Shown piece after piece: positions 43,805 to 52,984 of a stretch of 62,000 nucleotides of DNA. Position 1 is the first letter of the stretch. Every line of letters starts with the position of its first letter. A model generated the notes under the pieces. It did no database searches, was not told where the DNA came from, and worked only from the letters and a program-made list of their open reading frames with translations. The position numbers were made by a program, and so were the translations under genes. Origin of the DNA: Mesostigma viride (taxonomy: Eukaryota; Streptophyta; Mesostigmatophyceae; Mesostigmatales; Mesostigmataceae); NCBI GenBank assembly GCA_009746045.1, contig RPFO01000026.1:232501-294500 (forward strand). The letters run 5' to 3'.

Positions 43805-44689
43805 ATGCCAGAAATCGAGAGCATCCACATCGAGACGCCGCTCGCCAACAAGGACCTCAAGCTGAAATACGCCAAGACCCGCCAGGTCCCATCCAACGCG
43901 CCAAGGCTGCACTTTATCGCCTCTTTTGTGGGCATGCGAGGGACCGGGAAGACGACGGCGGCCATCAACATGGTCAAGGCGTACTTCGACGCGCACTCTT
44001 TCGACAAACTGTACCTGATCTCGGGGTCCGCCACGACCGAGCCGAAGTACAAGCTCCTTCCGACGCCCGCCATGAGTATGGAGACGTACACGGACGACAG
44101 CTTCAACCAGATGGTGGCGGACATCAAGAAAGACCTCACGGAATACGAGGAGTACCAGCGGGACTTGAAGGTGTGGGAAAAGTTCAAGAAGGAGTTCTTA
44201 GACGGCCAGAAGACCGAAGAAGACATGGACCTCAACATGTTTTTGACCCTCGACAGGCTTCAGTTCAAAGAGCCCGAGACGCGGTTCCAGTACGGGCCTC
44301 CCTCCTCGATCATCCTCATCGACGACATGGCGGGGTCAAAGCTCTACCGGGCGGACTCGAAAGGTCCCGTGTCGTCCTTTGCATTCAAACACCGGCACCT
44401 GTTAACGTCCATGGTCTTCGTCAACCAGTCATTCACGAGCGCGGGAGTTCCGAGGTCCGTCCGCGCCAACGTCTCGTTCCTCGTGCTCTTCCGCACCAAG
44501 GACCGGCGGGCCTCGCGACAGATCGCAGAAGAATCGGCGGGTCACACGTCACCAGAGGACTTCCTGGCACTGTGGGAGTACGCCACCCAAAACAGCCCAC
44601 ACGACTTCCTCGCGGTCGACAACGACGAACCAGACGACTCGAAACGCTATAGGAAAAACTTTGATACCTACTTGGTCCTGAAAAAATAA
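43805..44689 (+). CDS. FtsK/HerA-type genome-packaging ATPase
   Basis: 294 aa (MPEIESIHIETPLANKDLKL). The Walker A motif is GMRGTGKTT at residues 43-51. The Walker B motif is IILIDDM at about 172-178, followed by a sensor-like region (LLTSMVFVNQSF). This is the A32-like ATPase that pumps DNA into capsids in PLVs, virophages, polintons and large DNA viruses. Length is normal and the frame is complete. It is the second gene of the right arm. The upstream sequence CTTCTAATAA is AT-rich, like other starts here. Confidence 0.88.
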   Translation: MPEIESIHIETPLANKDLKLKYAKTRQVPSNAPRLHFIASFVGMRGTGKTTAAINMVKAYFDAHSFDKLYLISGSATTEPKYKLLPTPAMSMETYTDDSFNQMVADIKKDLTEYEEYQRDLKVWEKFKKEFLDGQKTEEDMDLNMFLTLDRLQFKEPETRFQYGPPSSIILIDDMAGSKLYRADSKGPVSSFAFKHRHLLTSMVFVNQSFTSAGVPRSVRANVSFLVLFRTKDRRASRQIAEESAGHTSPEDFLALWEYATQNSPHDFLAVDNDEPDDSKRYRKNFDTYLVLKK

Positions 44690-44717
44690 AATCTATTCTT
44701 ATTACTATACACTCGCG

Positions 44718-45247
44718 ATGGACTTGAAGCAGGCATTTTCTCAGCCCACGACGCCCTCCCCACAATCTAGCCTCCCAGACCCAGCCACTCACAATTGCGC
44801 GGGGCTCAAGGTGAATAACAACTCCTACCGTGGCAGTTCCGACCGCCGAGATCTGGTGCTCAACCTGGCCACACTCGTGCGCTACCTGACCGGCGCCAGA
44901 ATAGCACCAAGGTCCACGAGAGGATGGCGGCGTTTGTGCGAGAGTGCGGGTACGACGGTGAGCTGCCCCCCACGCATACCGGGATAGGCCACGAGTGCCG
45001 CCAAAAGTTGATGCACATCATCGCCATGAAACGCAAACCCCGCAACCCTCCCCCTCCGCCCAAGGCCCCTCGCCCCCCGAAAATCAAAAAGGAAGTCATC
45101 CCTCGGAGCCCCAAGAAGCGTGGTAGGCCCGCGGGGTCGAAGGACACAAAGCCGAGGACTCATAATATCGACCCCGAAACAGGTCTTCCCAAGCCTTGGG
45201 GGAGGCCTAAGAAGAAATTTACGACGATTCACCGCGAATCAAAATAG
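44718..45247 (+). CDS. AT-hook viral protein, split by a frameshift
   Basis: The ATG at 44718 opens a frame (MDLKQAFSQPTTPSPQSSLP) that reaches VLNLATLVRYLTG. Sense then seems to continue in the next frame as RQNSTKVHERMAAFVRECGY and on to a C-terminus at 45247. The shift lies near 44890-44910. The C-terminal half is proline/lysine-rich with two AT-hook cores (KKRGRPAGSK and WGRPKKK), so DNA binding is likely. A TATACAC word lies just before the start. It could be one gene with an indel, or two overlapping genes. Confidence 0.55.
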
Positions 45248-45704
45248 CTTCGTATTTACCGATCAAACACCTGATATTATCGTCTTATTTTGTAGCCCTT
45301 GAGTAGAGCTTTCCGGCGGTATGTTCGGATTTCAAAACGGACTACAAACGAGAAAGTTACGCCACTTGGCGCGGGCGCCCCTCACAGCGGCACGGTCCGC
45401 AGATCTTTATCTACGGAAATTTCGCATAGAAGTTCTCTGATATTGTCGACGGGTCACGGTGTCGTGAGCGGAACACTATGGGCACGGGTTCGATTCCCGG
45501 TGGAGTCACCTCATATTTTTTTGTTAAAAAAAACTGTGAATTCCGAAAATGCCCATGGGGGGGGATCATAGGGGGGGGGGCTTTCGCGAAGCGTGGGAAA
45601 GTGTAGTAAAGGTGCGCGAGGCCCTTTTTACCTTTTACAACACCGTTTTCTTGGTGCGTTTAAAAACACAAAAAAAATATCTCATGCATAATTATAGTGC
45701 CGCC
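45248..45704 (+). other. Viral intergenic region with tRNA 3'-half-like motif and G runs
   Basis: No gene is supported. It contains CGGGTTCGATTCCCGG at about 45485-45500, a T-arm with an exact B-box word but no partner 5' half, then two long G runs (about 45556-45563 and 45571-45580). It lies directly upstream of the recombinase region. Confidence 0.5.
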
Positions 45705-45962
45705 ATGGTCAAAGTCGTCAGGTCCGAGGAAGAACTCCGCCAACGCCGGGAGGCGCAGGCCCGCTACCGGCTCAAACACCCAGAGAAGGCCGCCCTCCAA
45801 CGGATGCGAGCGATGGCCAAGAAAGACAAGTGGACACCCACCGAGAATGGCTGGAGAAGCACGGGACTAACTGCAAAGAGGTCAACGAGGTGCGCGCAAC
45901 AGTCGGACTTCCGGAAACAGAGTGCGGACCCACGAAACACCTTCAAAGCCGCGGACCCTTGA
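45705..45962 (+). CDS. Small basic viral protein, 85 aa
   Basis: It starts MVKVVRSEEELRQRREAQAR and then YRLKHPEKAALQRM, a basic helical motif also seen near the N-termini of some viral endonuclease or DNA-binding proteins (weak resemblance). The frame meets the N-terminal end of the recombinase region, and sense in another frame (EWLEKHGTNCKEVNEVRATV) follows from about 45845. It may therefore be the shifted N-terminus of a longer protein rather than a separate gene. Confidence 0.4.
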   Translation: MVKVVRSEEELRQRREAQARYRLKHPEKAALQRMRAMAKKDKWTPTENGWRSTGLTAKRSTRCAQQSDFRKQSADPRNTFKAADP

Positions 45963-46971
45963 GAAGCAGTTATGGAGCCTTGCGGAGGTGATGGGGGTAG
46001 CCGAGAAAGTGCGACCGGAGAACCAACCAGTAGCCAAAGTGCAAGGAGACAGGGTCATAAAAACGGCCGAGGGGGCGAAAATCTCTTCTATAAAACAGTA
46101 CGTGGGCCGTGTGGGGCAAATTTTAGACGCATTGGGCTGCAGTCGGACAGAGCCCGTGACCTGCCTCTTGGACGTTGGCAAAGTCATTCAAACCATCCAG
46201 GACATGAAGAAAGGTGACGCGGTAGGAGCCAAGACAACCCGCGCCAATCTAGCAGCGGCCATCAACGGGATCAACAAGATCTTCCCACCATCTCGCCAGC
46301 TGCCGGCAGAGGTCGTGGAGGCTTACAGAAAGCAGCAGGCGGTCGAGCAAGAGGGACGACAGGCCGTTGACGCTTATGTGAGCGAGAACGTGGAGCCGGA
46401 TTACGATTTCAAGACGTTGCAAGGTATTCACAAGTCCATCAAGGACGCGACAAGTGACGAGAAGTTGATGGGGTACCTCTACCTCTCCGGGAAGGGACTA
46501 CCGCCACCAGGTACAATTACCACGATGTGAAATTTGTGAAAGCGAGAAGGAGATCGAAGACCATGAGAATGCCTTTATAGTCCCGAGAACAGGTTCGTGA
46601 TCCGCAATCACAAGACCTCAAAAGATCTGGGGCCTATCGATTTTACAGTCCCGCCATCCATGAGAGCATTCCGAAAGCTATTGGAAGAGCGTGCAGCAGC
46701 CGGCAAGTGGCTATTCCCAGCCAACCGCGGCGGAGGACACATGAGCAAGTCCGCATTCGGCGAGAAGTACCGTGCCACTTATCACGGGATCCTGAACACT
46801 CGGCGGGCATTCGTCACGGCTTTTGTGAAGAGGGCGACGTCCGCCGAACGAATCAAACTCGCAAAAGGAATGGCGCACTCCCCGGCGATGGCCATTAGAT
46901 ACGAACGGAACGACACACCGGACGCCGCAATCCTTGAGCAAGCCAAGAAGTTGACCGATGAAGATGTTTGA
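45922..46971 (+). pseudogene. Tyrosine recombinase (integrase), broken by frameshifts
   Basis: The first part (to 46530) has an N-terminal SAM-like domain (SSIKQYVGRVGQILDALG) and the start of the catalytic domain (DEKLMGYLYLSGKGLPPP). In the neighbouring frame the sequence continues as PPRYNYHDVKF, giving the box I arginine in the PPR context usual for viral recombinases. The last part (to 46971) has the hairpin lysine (NHKTSKDLG), NTRRAFVT and MAHSPAMAIRYER, supplying R, H and the tyrosine nucleophile. At least two shifts separate the parts (near 46510 and 46540-46590). The function would be integration or excision of the virus. Whether the breaks are real or sequencing indels cannot be told here. 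Confidence 0.7.
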
Positions 46972-47006
46972 GTTTAATGATCATGTTCTGAAAATTGATT
47001 GTCACC

Positions 47007-47029
47007 CTTTTATAACGTAGTTATAAAAG
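47007..47029 (+). terminator. Perfect hairpin between recombinase and primase genes
   Basis: CTTTTATAAC and GTTATAAAAG pair over 10 bp around a GTA loop. It lies about 35 bp after the recombinase stop and 135 bp before the primase start, a place suited to 3'-end formation in viral transcripts. Confidence 0.5.
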
Positions 47030-47164
47030 TCCCGGGTTTTTTCGAGCATTGAGAAAGTCTATTCTTTTATTGATTAATAAAATCCAAGTTTTTGTCCAAC
47101 CCAAAAAATTCCAACCTGAGTCCAGCCAGAAAATAAAATCTAAGCATAGAGGTATACACTCATC

Positions 47165-48442
47165 ATGACGACTACACGCATCACCAAGAAGCCATACATC
47201 AAGTGCCTGCACGGCCGCAAGTGGTTTGGAGGCGAGGGTTCTAAGGACCTCTGCAAGGAGAGCGCCCAGTTGAATGGTCACTCATACCTCGCCGCTCTAG
47301 ATGTCGGAGGCCCAAAAGAGTTCACACATTACAGCGACTTTGACGAGTTTGTGAGGATTCGCGAGGAGTGCTGTAGGAGTTATAAGACGCAAACATTGAA
47401 CGAAATCATACGTCCCGACCAACCATCGTGGGCATACGTCGACCTGGATGACAGGGTGAGCACGGATTGCGAGTCCGTTGACTACCCTTACCACTTTAAA
47501 CGGCTGCATGACGCCTTCGCCTGTGACGTTCTTGATGTGAACCCTGACAATTTCCAGTATAACGTATCAACCGCCACCCGCAAGAAGGGAGGGTGTCTCA
47601 AGGTTTCTTACCACATCGTAATCAAGGGCCTGATCCTAAGCGACAAAAAGACACGCGAGTACTGGTGCAAGTCCTTCCTTCGCTACATCCGCCAACAACT
47701 CCTTGACCCCGACTCAACCTTCTACAAAGACGCCAACATGTTGCTGAACACCGAACACGCCGCATCGTACATAGAGAAGAACATTAAGGAGATGCTGGAG
47801 AACCCCGAGGACTACTACGACGATGAGCTGCTGCAGTTTATGATTGACAGCCACATCTACGGCAAGGACTGGAACTTCCGGGCAGTCGGCATGCACAAGG
47901 GCGGTGAGCGCGACCCTCTCGCCAGTCTGAGGATTTGCGGAGGGTCGGAGGACGTTCGCGACCACACGATCATCATCTACCCAACGACAAACACTGACGG
48001 CGCACAACGTGTGAAGGTGCCAGAATCATGGTTCGCTGTAGATGGCGACAAGGAGAAGAAGAAGTACCAATACAAGAACCGCGGTCTCGGGGCTGGGAGC
48101 GAGCAGGTTGCGCGGACTATCGAGGCCATGAAGACAACATCCCCCGGCAGTTTCTTGATAAACATCGAAGAGCACGCCGGGGAGGACGGGCGTGTGTACT
48201 ACATGTCTCGCTGGTCCGTAGACCCCTTGGTACCTTGCCTCATTTGCAAGAAGGACAAGCCTCACAAGAGCCCCGGACACGGCCCGAGAGTGTGTGAGTA
48301 CTCGGACGGCAGGGTGACTTACTCGTGTTGGAAGAGGGGCCCTAAGCAATCCCTATGCATCATGGATAGGCGCGAGTTCGTGGCGAGACCGTCCCATTCA
48401 GCGAGTCGTACTCTCTCGAGAAGATCAAGCCATTTGATGTAG
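47165..48442 (+). CDS. Archaeo-eukaryotic-type primase, N-terminal part of a split primase-helicase
   Basis: 425 aa from the ATG at 47165, after a TATACAC word. Primase signatures are AYVDLDDRV (metal-binding acidic residues, about 95-103) and the later SYHIVIKG (S-x-H motif). A C-terminal cysteine cluster (CLICKKDKPHKS, then CEYSDG and YSCW) may bind zinc. The frame ends in unrelated sequence just after IMDRREFV, where the adjacent frame opens into the helicase (GETVPFSESYSLEKI). A single-base deletion near 48370-48390 would explain this. The likely ancestral product is one primase-helicase of about 1,140 aa that starts viral DNA replication. Confidence 0.75.
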   Translation: MTTTRITKKPYIKCLHGRKWFGGEGSKDLCKESAQLNGHSYLAALDVGGPKEFTHYSDFDEFVRIREECCRSYKTQTLNEIIRPDQPSWAYVDLDDRVSTDCESVDYPYHFKRLHDAFACDVLDVNPDNFQYNVSTATRKKGGCLKVSYHIVIKGLILSDKKTREYWCKSFLRYIRQQLLDPDSTFYKDANMLLNTEHAASYIEKNIKEMLENPEDYYDDELLQFMIDSHIYGKDWNFRAVGMHKGGERDPLASLRICGGSEDVRDHTIIIYPTTNTDGAQRVKVPESWFAVDGDKEKKKYQYKNRGLGAGSEQVARTIEAMKTTSPGSFLINIEEHAGEDGRVYYMSRWSVDPLVPCLICKKDKPHKSPGHGPRVCEYSDGRVTYSCWKRGPKQSLCIMDRREFVARPSHSASRTLSRRSSHLM

Positions 48443-50586
48443 AGAGCCTGGCCAGCCTGCTCAAGGACTCAGAGACCGACCACAAGATCACCCACTTCAT
48501 CCAGTCCAACTGCGGCACTGGAAAGTCGGAGAGGATCCGCGAGATGGTCAACGAGCTTGTTCGCAAGTTCCCGGACCTCCGCATCCTGTGCATAGTGGCC
48601 AACATCAGCCTGTCGAAGGAGGAGGACAGGAACTACAAGAAGTTGGGCGAGATGGGTAAGCATTGGATCTGGGAGGACTCCACATTTAAGGCCCTGTACA
48701 ATGACCCCAACTTCCGCCACTACCTCACCAGCCAAGGAGGGTACATCAAGGACGACAGGGTTCTGATTGTCTTGAATTCCATCCTACGCCTGGCCAGTAC
48801 ACGGTTTGACGTGGTGGTGCTGGATGAGGTTTACAACACGCTTACAGCCATTTCTGGAAGCCATCTGAGAAACAAGCGCGAGGTTATCAAGCAGTTGGTA
48901 GAGATCATCGAGAGGGCCAAGATCGTCATAGCACTTGATGCGACGGTCACGGCGAAGGTCTACAATTTCATTGCAGCTCACAGGCCAGTCGACGGCATCC
49001 AGGCATCTGTCAACACTTTCAAGCGGCCCACCAACCGCATGTTGAAGTGGGTTGACGTCGATTCTAAGAAATGCTGGAAGGCCGTCTTTGTCGCGGAGAT
49101 CACGCGAGAGTGTAGGAGGAGGTTAGCGGCTGGCGAGAAAGTGTTTTGTCCTATGTCAGCTGCATGGGCTGTTCCGGCGGTGTGTGATGGCCTGAAGGAC
49201 ATCCTAGCAACCAAGAAGTGGAAATCATACACCAAGGAGACACCTAAGAAGGACCTGGAAGATGGAGCCAATACCGCATGGGAAGACCTGGACTTCCTTA
49301 TTATCTCCCCGACTATCACCGTCGGTGTCTCGTACACTTTGCACACGTTTGACAGCATGGTGGCTGGGTTCATCAACGCTCCCGGGTACGCCGAGTACAC
49401 CACCATGCTCCAACAGATGTTCCGCGTCCGCCACCTATGCAAGGGAGAGATGACAATCTTCTACAGGGACTCAACAACCCCTCTCTCAAGGATGGATACA
49501 GACTTTGACGAGATTCGGAAGAAGACTGTGGAGACCGAGTGCAAGTTGCTGAACCTTATGGCAGGGGACAACGCTGATGTGATCTCCTTGTGGGGCGAGG
49601 ACGGCAAACGCCTCTTTGACACCAGCTCGCCACTTCTCAACCTCTTCTGCCGTAACCTGCAAGACGTGTCAGTCTCGCGCAGTCACTACAAGGTCAACTT
49701 GATTAGGATGCTAAGGGAGGACTATGGCGTGTTGATAGAGGGCGAGGAGGAGAGGGTGGAGTCCACCGAGGCCCCGCCACTTCCCAAGAAGGAGGACGAG
49801 GACAAGGAGCGCGCCGTTTACGTGATGGCGCACGACGAATACATCTCACTGAAGGATCGGTGTGATGCAGGCGAGGTTCTTACTGCCTTTGAGAAACGGC
49901 TCAAGAACGTCTACGAGCTCGCGGCGTTTAGCTATCAAATTCCGCGTGAATGTAGAGATGAGGAACTTGCCGGGATCCTCGATAGGGATAAATGCCGGAC
50001 GGTTTATCGAGCTGTCCGGCAGCACTCTCGAGCGACAGAACTGGGCAAGGAGAGATACCTTGCAAACGTTCTCGAGGCCATGAGAAAATCTCACTCGCTC
50101 TTTGACCTCTCGCAGTACAAGACGGGAAAGGACGCAAAGGCCCTCGCGGTTACTCTACATCTACTGGCGGGCAGCGGGATTGAGGAGTTCATCCTTGATC
50201 GCAAGAGTGCCAGGACCATGACGATCCCCCGCGACAAGGCGATCGAGCTGGGTAATAAGATCGACCGTGAGATTATGGACAAGCAAAAGTTCATGCGTGC
50301 GGTGTTCGGGTATCAGAGAAGGGCAAAGGGTGGGGCAGGAACATTGAGCTTTGCCCAGTGCTCGAGTCTTATCAACAACCTATTGGAGAGCACTCTTAAC
50401 ATCTCAGCGAGCGGCGTGCAAAAGGATCACAAGAAAGAGCAGGACCTAGAAATCTCTAAGGCTGATGTCCTCGACTTTTGCGAGCGGTATCAGCCTGACT
50501 GGTGGGGTAAGGAGATGGAGCTGGAGTCCCTCCGCCACCAGGACGAGACACAAAATGGTATGGATGAAGGCTACCACTTCCAGTAG
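48370..50586 (+). CDS. Origin-binding-protein-like SF2 helicase, C-terminal part of the split gene
   Basis: The open frame runs from after the TAG at 48367 to 50586; the first ATG is at 48544, but homology begins earlier (Walker A SNCGTGKSERI near 48510). The Walker B motif is VVVLDEVYNTL. Motifs V-VI resemble herpesvirus UL9-type origin-binding helicases (LIISPTITVGVSYTL, then MLQQMFRVRH). The long C-terminal region has no motif I can name. It ends 59 bp before the right TIR. An SF2/UL9-type helicase here, instead of the superfamily 3 helicase common in PLVs and virophages, is notable. As it stands it lacks its own start before Walker A. Confidence 0.75.
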   Translation, partial: ARVRGETVPFSESYSLEKIKPFDVESLASLLKDSETDHKITHFIQSNCGTGKSERIREMVNELVRKFPDLRILCIVANISLSKEEDRNYKKLGEMGKHWIWEDSTFKALYNDPNFRHYLTSQGGYIKDDRVLIVLNSILRLASTRFDVVVLDEVYNTLTAISGSHLRNKREVIKQLVEIIERAKIVIALDATVTAKVYNFIAAHRPVDGIQASVNTFKRPTNRMLKWVDVDSKKCWKAVFVAEITRECRRRLAAGEKVFCPMSAAWAVPAVCDGLKDILATKKWKSYTKETPKKDLEDGANTAWEDLDFLIISPTITVGVSYTLHTFDSMVAGFINAPGYAEYTTMLQQMFRVRHLCKGEMTIFYRDSTTPLSRMDTDFDEIRKKTVETECKLLNLMAGDNADVISLWGEDGKRLFDTSSPLLNLFCRNLQDVSVSRSHYKVNLIRMLREDYGVLIEGEEERVESTEAPPLPKKEDEDKERAVYVMAHDEYISLKDRCDAGEVLTAFEKRLKNVYELAAFSYQIPRECRDEELAGILDRDKCRTVYRAVRQHSRATELGKERYLANVLEAMRKSHSLFDLSQYKTGKDAKALAVTLHLLAGSGIEEFILDRKSARTMTIPRDKAIELGNKIDREIMDKQKFMRAVFGYQRRAKGGAGTLSFAQCSSLINNLLESTLNISASGVQKDHKKEQDLEISKADVLDFCERYQPDWWGKEMELESLRHQDETQNGMDEGYHFQ

Positions 50587-50644
50587 ATTTCGCGTGTCAT
50601 ATAATAGACTGAGATTTTTTATTGCAAGGAATAAACACCTTCTG

Positions 50645-51438
50645 AACCCCCGCCACCCCCTCTCCCGCCCTTCCCGGCACCTCCCGCGAGGACGCAGACT
50701 TCTAGGCCGGACCGCGCAGGTCCGAAGTCATGCACACGACTGTGCGCGCACTTGTGTGTTTCTGACCCCATTTTTCCTCTCTCGGCCGTTGGCGTGTTGA
50801 GGTGGGTGTGTGATGGAGGGGGAAAATTGCACAGAAAGGATTAGAACTACCTTCAAATTATCTGTGCAATTTTCCCCCTCCATCACACCACCACCCAAGC
50901 TTGTGGGGTGGCAGGGCTCGATAGGCGGCAGACCCACGGCGGGTGGTGAAGAGGTGGCAAAATTGCACAGAAAGGATTAGAACTACCTTCAAATTATCTG
51001 TGCAATTTTGCCACCACCTTCACACCCTCACACAAGCTTGTGGGACGGCGGGGCTCGGTAAGCGGCAGACCCACGGCGGGTGGTGACGGGTGCCGGAATT
51101 ATGAAGCACCACTAAAGCCCGGCGACCCTTGAGCCAAGGTTGGTGGGGGTCGAGAAAGGCTACTCGGCCCGTGGGAAGTTGTTAAAAATATTAACACCTT
51201 CCCGTGACAGATGCAAGCACCACCCAAGCCCGGCGACCCTTGAGACAAGGTCGGCGGGGGTCGAAAAGGGCCAGTCGACCCGTGGGGAAGTTGTTAAAAA
51301 TATTAACCACTTCCTGTGACGGGTGCCAGTAACAAGTCTAAAACTCAAATATTTTATCACTCAATTATCACTCAATCATCATCACTCAAGAATGGCTCCC
51401 CGGTACCCCACAAGCCCCTATCACTCAATAGGGGTTAT
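50645..51438 (-). repeat. Right TIR of the virus (about 794 bp)
   Basis: Reverse complement of 32818-33610, with about two substitutions (near 51235-51245) and one extra C in the run at 50647-50651. All terminal and internal hairpins are present. Followed at once by ATATAC (51439-51444). Confidence 0.95.
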
Positions 51439-51444
51439 ATATAC
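51439..51444 (+). repeat. Target-site duplication ATATAC (right)
   Basis: Matches 32812-32817. Removing the virus and one copy rejoins AT-rich transposon DNA. Confidence 0.8.
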
Positions 51445-51624
51445 AATATATTTTTCGAGATCTTTCTGTGGTCAAGTTTAAGGGTAGTTGATAATTTTTT
51501 GCGGCCTTCAATTAACAGTTATTTTTTACTGCAACATAATTTTATGCTGTATATTTAAATAATGATAAGGATTTTTGATATTTTTTTGCACAATCTATTC
51601 GACATTTGTTTCTGCATGTCGAGA

Positions 51625-51840
51625 ATTTATTGCTCCACCCCCACAAAAAAAATCGTTCCGGAACTGTTCGAAGCGAATAGCACTGACAGGTTTCGAACCC
51701 GGGTCCACATTGATGTTCGGAGTGAGGTAGGCCAGCCATCATGTTCCGCACTCAAATCTGGCTCGGGTCCGATCCCTTGCAGTGCTCTTCGCTTCGAACA
51801 GCTCCGGAACAAGTTTTTTGTGGGGTTGGAGCAATAAATA
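51625..51840. mobile_element. Foldback/MITE-like element, about 216 bp
   Basis: The ~65-bp arms at 51625-51690 and 51776-51840 are inverted copies. They share TTTATTGCTCC, the CCCCACAAAAAA tract, GTTCCGGA(A/G)CTGTTCGAAG and GCACTG. The centre contains GGTTTCGAACCC, a T-loop-like palindrome. No coding capacity. Confidence 0.8.
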
Positions 51841-52054
51841 CTTATTTGCCGGGCGCAGTTGTCATTCCGCCTAGTACAATTGCGTCACTAGTACAATTTT
51901 TGTCTGGGTACGGTACGAACCAATAACGCAATATTTAGTATCTAATCGCCGCTGCTCTTGCTGAATTTTATCCGGAAGCTGAAACAGGTGTCCGGTGAAG
52001 CGAATACTAGTGACTGGTGGTCGTGCCCTTCCATTACTCCTTATCGACAAATTT

Positions 52055-52080
52055 TGGGTTCTACCTGCAGTTATAACCCT
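52055..52080. repeat. Degenerate CTGCAG palindrome right of the virus
   Basis: GGGTTCTACCTGCAGTTATA followed by ACCCT matches the palindrome family at its centre and ends. It is the only copy seen between the virus and the proposed right end of the transposon, and it supports transposon DNA continuing on this side. Confidence 0.6.
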
Positions 52081-52159
52081 TGCGCGTCTGGCTGTCGGGG
52101 TCACCAATTTCCTGTCGATTGCAATCAGCCAACCTTGCCGAAATTTAACACTGTCACAA

Positions 52160-52597
52160 ATGGAGCAGAGCAATATTTTCGGTTCTCAGCATACCTATGT
52201 GATGGTCGACAAAAATGAGCACGCTGCAAACATCAGAATTGATGTAGAGTTGCTCGGACCTTCTGCACAGTGGGGTGCAGGTGTCATTGCGTTCGGCAAT
52301 GGCATGATCGATCTGGTGCCACCCGATTCAGATTTGAACCCTGCTTACCAATGCGTGCCTGACAATCAGGCGAGAGTGGTGGTGGAGAGCACGGAAATTC
52401 CGGGCTCTCCCAATGTATCAATGATGCGCCTGAGGGCCGAGGCCCAGCAGGAGTTCCTGGCTGCTGCGGAGAACGGCGGGGCCAAGTGGAACACCAAAAT
52501 GTATACAGGCGAGCCTCCCAACTACAGGGGAGACCAGTTCCAGGGAGTGTACTCCTTCGGCGATTTTGACATCGACGGATGGGGCACCTTTTTCTAG
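52160..52597 (+). CDS. Hypothetical protein near the transposon's right end, about 145 aa
   Basis: The ATG at 52160 (MEQSNIFGSQHTYVMVDKNE) lies in a frame open further upstream, so it may be the last exon of a spliced gene; a CAG acceptor sits nearby at about 52125. The protein is beta-rich and ends GDFDIDGWGTFF. No family is recognised. It lies inside the proposed large transposon, about 390 bp from its right end, so it could be an accessory transposon gene. Confidence 0.4.
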   Translation: MEQSNIFGSQHTYVMVDKNEHAANIRIDVELLGPSAQWGAGVIAFGNGMIDLVPPDSDLNPAYQCVPDNQARVVVESTEIPGSPNVSMMRLRAEAQQEFLAAAENGGAKWNTKMYTGEPPNYRGDQFQGVYSFGDFDIDGWGTFF

Positions 52598-52984
52598 GCG
52601 CAATGCCTAAGTTGTCAAATACTCCGACAATGTCAAAATTGCGAATGATAAAATTACGGACATGTGCACATTTATATACTGATTCAATAAAAAATTTCGG
52701 CAATTTTGTTCCCGGCATTGATAATCAAAAGCTGCTAGCAGGGCCAAGGACTTCAAAAGTGGCAATAGATCGATGTAGGTCGTCGCTAAACTTGTCTAGT
52801 CGTCATATTCCGGTCGCAAAATTCGTGCGTGGCCTGCAGGCATCGGACAAAGTGCACGCAAAAGCAGGAGTCGGTTGAGTTCGAAGCACGGCAGACAAAA
52901 ATTTCGGCGCAAAGTCCGTCCGGCGAAAAATTCGCTCGGCTGCCAAATTTTCGGCAAGAATTTCGGCGCAATGTCCGGTTTTCG

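Larger units (their letters stand above)
32818..51438. mobile_element. Integrated polinton-like virus, 18.6 kb
   Basis: It is bounded by ~793-bp TIRs and a 6-bp target duplication. It carries the PLV morphogenesis set (double jelly-roll major capsid protein, penton-like minor capsid protein, FtsK/HerA packaging ATPase) plus a tyrosine recombinase and a primase/helicase. Genes form two arms diverging from about 43.2 kb: virion proteins leftward, packaging and replication rightward. I see no protein-primed DNA polymerase, retroviral-type integrase or capsid protease. The TIRs differ by only about two substitutions and a one-base indel, so insertion or gene conversion is recent. Even so, three loci carry frameshifts, so the copy may be inactive. 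Confidence 0.9.

Noticed and set aside
45425-45510. Complete tRNA gene
   Set aside because: Only the T-arm and a 3' end-like part are present; no complementary 5' acceptor or D-arm within 90 bases.
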